Origin: Candidatus Bipolaricaulota bacterium
Lineage (GTDB): Bacteria; Bipolaricaulota; Bipolaricaulia; RBG-16-55-9
Reading direction: 5' to 3'
Assembly: GCA_018609825.1 (NCBI GenBank)
Contig: JAHEOA010000209.1
Location: 1 to 8,487 of the forward strand
Length of the DNA stretch: 8,487 nucleotides
The position numbers were made by a program, and so were the translations under genes. Below, one piece after another: positions 5,318 through 8,487 of this stretch (its first letter is position 1; each line of letters begins with the position of its first letter). The notes beneath the pieces were generated by a model that did not search any database, was not told the origin of the DNA, and saw only the letters and a list, made by a program, of their open reading frames with translations.

Positions 5318-5722
5318 TCAGCCCTCCTCGGCCAACTTGTCGACCTTCGCCCGCACGCCGTCCCACGTCCGCGGCGTTCCAAACTCGACCGCCCGGTCAT
5401 CGACGTACGCCACAGCGGGTAGCTTGCGGTTCGTGACGCCGATCGTGTCGCCTTCGTTCCAGAACAGCGTCGACTCGGGAATCAACTTGACGCTGAGCGG
5501 AATCCCATCTTCGGCAAACCGCTCGATCAGCCAATCATAAACTTGAACTGGCTTGCGCGTCGTGTGGACGTAGACCGCGTATCCGTCCTCGAGCAACTCT
5601 TGCATAAAGGCCAGCGCGCCGGGAACTGGCGGGTCGTAGATCGACCCGTCCCGCCAGCCTTGCGAGTAGCGATGGATCACGCCGTCGAAGTCGACGGCGA
5701 CCGCCGGGCGCTCGGCGCTCAC
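5318..5722 (-). CDS. HAD-superfamily phosphatase, phage type
   Basis: A compact 134-residue protein with the four HAD phosphatase motifs. Motif I is VAVDFDGVIH (nucleophile D11, acid/base D13). Motif II is YVHTTRK (Thr54/55). K100 or a nearby lysine supplies motif III. Motif IV is AYVDDRAVEF (D108, D109, Mg binding). The order and spacing fit small cap-less HAD enzymes found in phages and related to polynucleotide-kinase-type phosphatases. The substrate is unknown; a nucleotide or nucleic-acid 5' or 3' phosphate is a guess from family members. No kinase domain is present. The start is GTG, preceded by a purine-rich GGAGAGGGAG a few bases upstream. It opens the block of small genes after the portal. 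Three bases separate its stop from the next gene's GTG, and its last codons carry that gene's ribosome binding site, so the two are probably translated together. Confidence 0.85.
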   Translation of the reverse strand: MSAERPAVAVDFDGVIHRYSQGWRDGSIYDPPVPGALAFMQELLEDGYAVYVHTTRKPVQVYDWLIERFAEDGIPLSVKLIPESTLFWNEGDTIGVTNRKLPAVAYVDDRAVEFGTPRTWDGVRAKVDKLAEEG

Positions 5723-5817
5723 GATAGCTCCCTCTCCAGCCTCACGTCACCTGACATCGAGATCATCCTTTTCCCACATAAGCTGATATTTTTCCAAGGT
5801 GTCTACTTCCCCCTTCC

Positions 5818-7401
5818 TTATGCGGAACCGGTGCCGACCCGCTCGGCCCACTTGACGATCTTCTGTTGCGCGTCGGGGCTGAGATCCTGGACGATCCGCC
5901 CCAGCAGCGCGTCGAGCATCTCCGGCTGGGACTCGGCGGGCACCTGTTCGATCATCTCGGACAGCGCCTCGTCGACGGTTCCCGACGAGAGCCGCTCGCC
6001 CCAGATGCTCTCCATGACCGACAGGTACTCGTCCTGGCCGATGCCCGCTGCCTCAAACGCCGCCGTAATCGCCGTCGTCTTGCGGCTGAGGGCCGTGGCG
6101 TGGTTCGACTCGATCTCGGCCCGTTCCTGCTCGGTCATCTGCCGAATAGCGTTGAACTCCAACTGCCAGCTGACGTCGTCAATCGAGCCGAAGCCCTGCG
6201 CGGCCTCGTCCCCGCTGTTAATCAGCGCGGCGAGGATGAGCGTGTAGACCCACTCGACTTCCTTGCGCAGCACGTCCTCCTGGAAGCCGTGGAGCACGTC
6301 GTGGAAGCGCATGGTATCCTCCTCGCTCGACGTCAACTCGCCCGCCGCGCTGCCGTAGATCAGGTGCTTGCCCATCTCCAAGCTGCCCGACGTCACGTCG
6401 CGGACGAACTCCAACAGGGGCGTGATGTTCCCGAGCGAACCCGCCATGCTCAGCACGTCCAGCTCCTCGTCCGAGCTTTTCAACCAGATGTTGAGGTAGG
6501 AGAGGTCCTGCTGGATCTTCTCGCGAGCAGCGCGGACCGTCTCGGGGTCCTCGCTCTGCATCTGCCGGTAGAAGTCGTCGCTCGTAAAGACGATGAGGAC
6601 GAGCCGATAGAACAGCAGCTCGATCGAGGACTGCGCGATGTTGTTGAGCCGGTAGATCGGCCAGAGCCGCTCGTGGACCGAGGCGCCCCACGGCTTGTTG
6701 AAGGGGTCCTCCTCGGACTGGACGTGGATGATGCGGCTCAGGTCGACGGAGCGGCCGCGCTTCTGCTTCTGTTCCGCCTCCGTCAGCGGAACGAGGTCGA
6801 GGCGGACCAGCTGCTTGAACGTCTCGCTCCACGGATCCTCGTCCTGCTCGCCGCCTTGAACGTTCTTGCCGTCGAACACGTTGATGTAGTCGAGGCTCTG
6901 CACCGCGTTGAGGTCGACCTTGTCCGCGAGCGACAGGTCCGTGTTGCCCTCGTCCAAGCCGATCGCCCCGAAGCCGTCGCCGTGATCCAGCGCGATCTGG
7001 ATCGCGTGCCGGAACGTCGAGCGCAGATCCACCTTCTGCCGCCGCCCGTACTGCTCGGCCGCGACGGCCAGCGGGTGCTCGGGATCGCCCTCGACCCGGA
7101 GCGACACCCAAGAGCGAGTCGCCTCGCGAGCGAACCGCTTGACGTAGTTGTGCGCGAGCCAGTTGTGTCGCGACAACTCGTCGCGCTTCTCCCACGAGAG
7201 TTGCCCCTGCGGCTTGAACGTCAGCTGCGAGACGGGATCGTGCTCGCCGCCCTTCGCCGACTGGACCGCCGTGAACGTCCCGAAGTCGAACGACCCGAAC
7301 AGCTCGGCCAGCTGATCGCGCACCTCGCGCCTCGCCGCGTCGAGTTCCGTCTCGTGGTCGCCGTTGACGTGCTCCGCCTGCCCCGTCGATTCGTCAGCCA
7401 T
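5818..7401 (-). CDS. Portal protein, DUF1073 (anti-CBASS Acb1-like N-terminus annotation family)
   Basis: This 527-residue protein is placed and built like the portal, the ring at the head vertex through which DNA enters and to which the tail attaches. The N-terminal ~40 residues are acidic and probably disordered. Residues 77-103 (SRHNWLAHNYVKRFAREATR then WVSLRV) match the opening of the DUF1073 family. Residues 130-150 contain ALDHGDGFGAIGL, the usual small-residue strand. Residues 220-270 (DLSRIIHVQ, then the WGASVHERLWPIYR helix) are a portal hallmark. Residues 315-385 (LSMAGSLGNITPLLEFVRD, then LIYGSAAGELTSSEEDTM) correspond to the family's LSGL...P...L.G...GLN segment. The C-terminus is helical and acidic. 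The ATG has GAGGAGGG at 7407-7414 with five bases of spacing. It follows the nuclease gene by 30 bases, the normal terminase-portal order. The family call rests on motif recognition, not a search. Confidence 0.88.
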   Translation of the reverse strand: MADESTGQAEHVNGDHETELDAARREVRDQLAELFGSFDFGTFTAVQSAKGGEHDPVSQLTFKPQGQLSWEKRDELSRHNWLAHNYVKRFAREATRSWVSLRVEGDPEHPLAVAAEQYGRRQKVDLRSTFRHAIQIALDHGDGFGAIGLDEGNTDLSLADKVDLNAVQSLDYINVFDGKNVQGGEQDEDPWSETFKQLVRLDLVPLTEAEQKQKRGRSVDLSRIIHVQSEEDPFNKPWGASVHERLWPIYRLNNIAQSSIELLFYRLVLIVFTSDDFYRQMQSEDPETVRAAREKIQQDLSYLNIWLKSSDEELDVLSMAGSLGNITPLLEFVRDVTSGSLEMGKHLIYGSAAGELTSSEEDTMRFHDVLHGFQEDVLRKEVEWVYTLILAALINSGDEAAQGFGSIDDVSWQLEFNAIRQMTEQERAEIESNHATALSRKTTAITAAFEAAGIGQDEYLSVMESIWGERLSSGTVDEALSEMIEQVPAESQPEMLDALLGRIVQDLSPDAQQKIVKWAERVGTGSA

Positions 7402-7431
7402 CGCTACCCTCCTCGTAGCCCCGATAACCCA

Positions 7432-8085
7432 TCATAAGATGCGATCCGACCCGTAGAGCAAGCCCATCATCGACCCCCGCCGCTGCCCTTCGGTCTGATA
7501 CGCGTAGACGGCCAGCGCGAGCGACCAGAAGGAGTCGCCGTGCCCCAGTTCGGTCTCCTCGGCTTGCAGGAGGTTGTTGACCTGGAGGATGTTCTTCTGC
7601 TGCCGCTCGTCGGGAAGCAGCGTGAGCGTCCCGCGCTCGAGCCGCGTGTTGAGCATCCCGGCGATCGTCGACTTCGTCTGGCCGCTCAGATAGACCTCCG
7701 CGAACCCGTCCGGTAGCTCGTCCATATCCTGCAAGGCTTGGAGATCGCCGTGCGTGCTGTCGTAGTAGATCGAGCCGACGCGATGCCGCTTCCCGAGCTT
7801 GGCGATCTCCGAGAGCTGATCCTGATAGAGCGTGCCCGGCTCCATCCAGATGGAGGCAATCTGGATCAGGTGGGGATCGCGCTCCCCCGCTCGCTCGAGC
7901 GGCTGGACCACCGCAAAGTGGCTCGGGTGGCGCTTGCGCGCCGGATCGTAGCCGCCGTAAGCCGCCGTCTGCAAGATCGCCATCGCCGCGTCGCGCTCGG
8001 TCGACGCCCGCTCGAAGTCGGGGTGCAGCCGATAGGTGACGATCCGGTTTGCCGTGCGAACCTCGTGATCTTGCAGAAGGCTCAT
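7432..8085 (-). CDS. Terminase large subunit, nuclease domain encoded as a separate gene
   Basis: This 217-residue protein matches the RNase H-fold nuclease half of a terminase large subunit, which cuts concatemeric DNA during packaging. Three acidic positions fall where the metal-binding residues are expected: D47 in GGYDPARKR, D109 in IYYDSTHGD, and D184 in GHGDSFWSLALAVYAY, the last being the classic HGD...LALA ending. The segment TKSTIAGMLNTRLERGTL followed by LLPDE also matches the helix-strand region before the third acidic residue. I chose the ATG at 8085 because it overlaps the ATPase stop as ATGA and has GGAG nine bases upstream (8095-8098). The open frame extends to 8253, but that extension is Arg/Gly-rich and lies over the conserved ATPase sequence in another frame. 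No ATPase motifs are present here. A sequencing indel that split one gene cannot be excluded from the sequence alone. Confidence 0.88.
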   Translation of the reverse strand: MSLLQDHEVRTANRIVTYRLHPDFERASTERDAAMAILQTAAYGGYDPARKRHPSHFAVVQPLERAGERDPHLIQIASIWMEPGTLYQDQLSEIAKLGKRHRVGSIYYDSTHGDLQALQDMDELPDGFAEVYLSGQTKSTIAGMLNTRLERGTLTLLPDERQQKNILQVNNLLQAEETELGHGDSFWSLALAVYAYQTEGQRRGSMMGLLYGSDRIL

Positions 8086-8487
8086 GCGCCGTCGCTCCAG
8101 TCGATCGTGCCGACCGCTTCGCTCAGCACGCTCGGGTCGACGTAAGAGTCCATCGGCGCCACGGGTTCCAGCAGGTACTCGCTGCGGAAAGCGTCCTCCT
8201 GAATCTCGCGGCGCTTCTTCGCCAGCGCCCGCTCCGGCCACTGCTGGGGCCACGTCGGATGCCCCTCGGCGTCGATCGCCGGGAGGTAGTCGACCTCGAA
8301 CTCCTCGTTTTCCGCGATCCAGCTGACGATGTCGCCCTCGATGATCGGCGTGCCGAAGAAGAGCACCGGCACGTCCCAGCGGCTCGCCATGGGCAGGATG
8401 CGCCGCGTGATCGACTCCTTAATCCGATGAATGTCCGCCAGCGTCTGCGGCTTGCGCGGGTCGATCGGGTCGTCGATGATGATGAAG
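8082..8487 (-). CDS. Terminase large subunit, ATPase domain (partial, N-terminus outside window)
   Basis: This is the C-terminal 134 residues of a packaging ATPase that powers DNA translocation into the prohead; the N-terminal part with the Walker A loop lies beyond position 8487. The first visible residues, FIIIDDPID, are a typical terminase Walker B strand with the acidic pair. About 40 residues later, VLFFGTPIIEGDIVSWI matches the coupling motif (hydrophobic strand ending in GT, then an acidic D..). Next come a WP..WPE segment and AFRSEYLLEPV, the usual end of the ATPase domain (compare the F..EY...P signature). The protein then stops about 20 residues later, in what is normally the ATPase-nuclease linker, instead of continuing into the nuclease. 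The TGA stop (8084-8082) overlaps the ATG of the nuclease gene as ATGA. The family assignment is firm; that it is a stand-alone ATPase polypeptide is inferred from the frame break. Confidence 0.9.
   Translation of the reverse strand, partial: FIIIDDPIDPRKPQTLADIHRIKESITRRILPMASRWDVPVLFFGTPIIEGDIVSWIAENEEFEVDYLPAIDAEGHPTWPQQWPERALAKKRREIQEDAFRSEYLLEPVAPMDSYVDPSVLSEAVGTIDWSDGA

Noticed and set aside
6218..7195. A 325-codon minus-strand frame overlapping the portal in another frame
   Set aside because: It is extremely Arg/Gly/Pro-rich with no domain, and it is fully contained in the portal gene.
5866..7437. A 523-codon open frame on the plus strand opposite the portal gene
   Set aside because: It is Leu/Arg/Val/Asp-rich with no motif, lies antisense to a well-supported portal gene, and such frames are expected opposite GC-rich codons.
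8086..8253. N-terminal extension of the nuclease frame to an ATG at 8253
   Set aside because: The extension is Arg/Gly-rich and lies over the conserved ATPase end; the ATG at 8085 has a ribosome binding site and an ATGA overlap.
1..8487. CRISPR arrays, tRNA genes, insertion sequences, retrons
   Set aside because: I saw no regularly spaced repeats, cloverleaf sequences, transposase or reverse-transcriptase motifs on either strand.

Overview
The window looks like part of the packaging and head module of a tailed double-stranded DNA phage or prophage (Caudoviricetes) with high GC content. Every gene I can support is on the minus strand, so transcription runs from right (8487) to left (1). Most genes are packed tightly, with ATGA, TAATG or 8-14 bp overlaps and strong GGAGG-type ribosome binding sites. 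Codons favour G or C at the third position. The host therefore has a canonical anti-Shine-Dalgarno and a GC-rich genome. Several proteins (portal, small ORFs) lean acidic, which would fit a halophile but does not prove one. There are no tRNA, rRNA, integrase or CRISPR signals here.

Right part (8487-5818): the C-terminal half of a terminase ATPase (its start lies beyond the window), a separate gene for the terminase nuclease domain joined by an ATGA overlap, then a DUF1073-type portal protein. Together they would form the genome-packaging motor and head vertex. The terminase large subunit, usually one polypeptide, appears to be encoded as two.

Middle (5722-2818): a block of eight small genes between portal and minor head protein. 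One is a HAD-superfamily phosphatase. One belongs to a widespread small phage family recognised by its KPVVI and GEVYPCKPD motifs. Six I do not recognise. A 132-bp gap at 3714-3845 carries a perfect 12-bp inverted repeat.

Left part (2825-1): a Mu gpF/SPP1 gp7-like minor head protein; a small helix-turn-helix protein coupled to it by ATGA; a 170-bp gap with possible regulatory sequence; then a long reading frame that runs off the left edge. That frame starts with a DUF2213 domain whose His...Gly...Ser-Gly order resembles prohead proteases. It continues without a stop past a second in-frame ATG (592) that has an excellent Shine-Dalgarno. This suggests a nested or fused gene, in the manner of lambda C/Nu3. 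The major capsid gene is expected just beyond the left edge.

The two most interesting features are the split terminase and the in-frame nested start in the DUF2213 gene. The unassigned block between portal and minor head gene is the best place to look for new functions.
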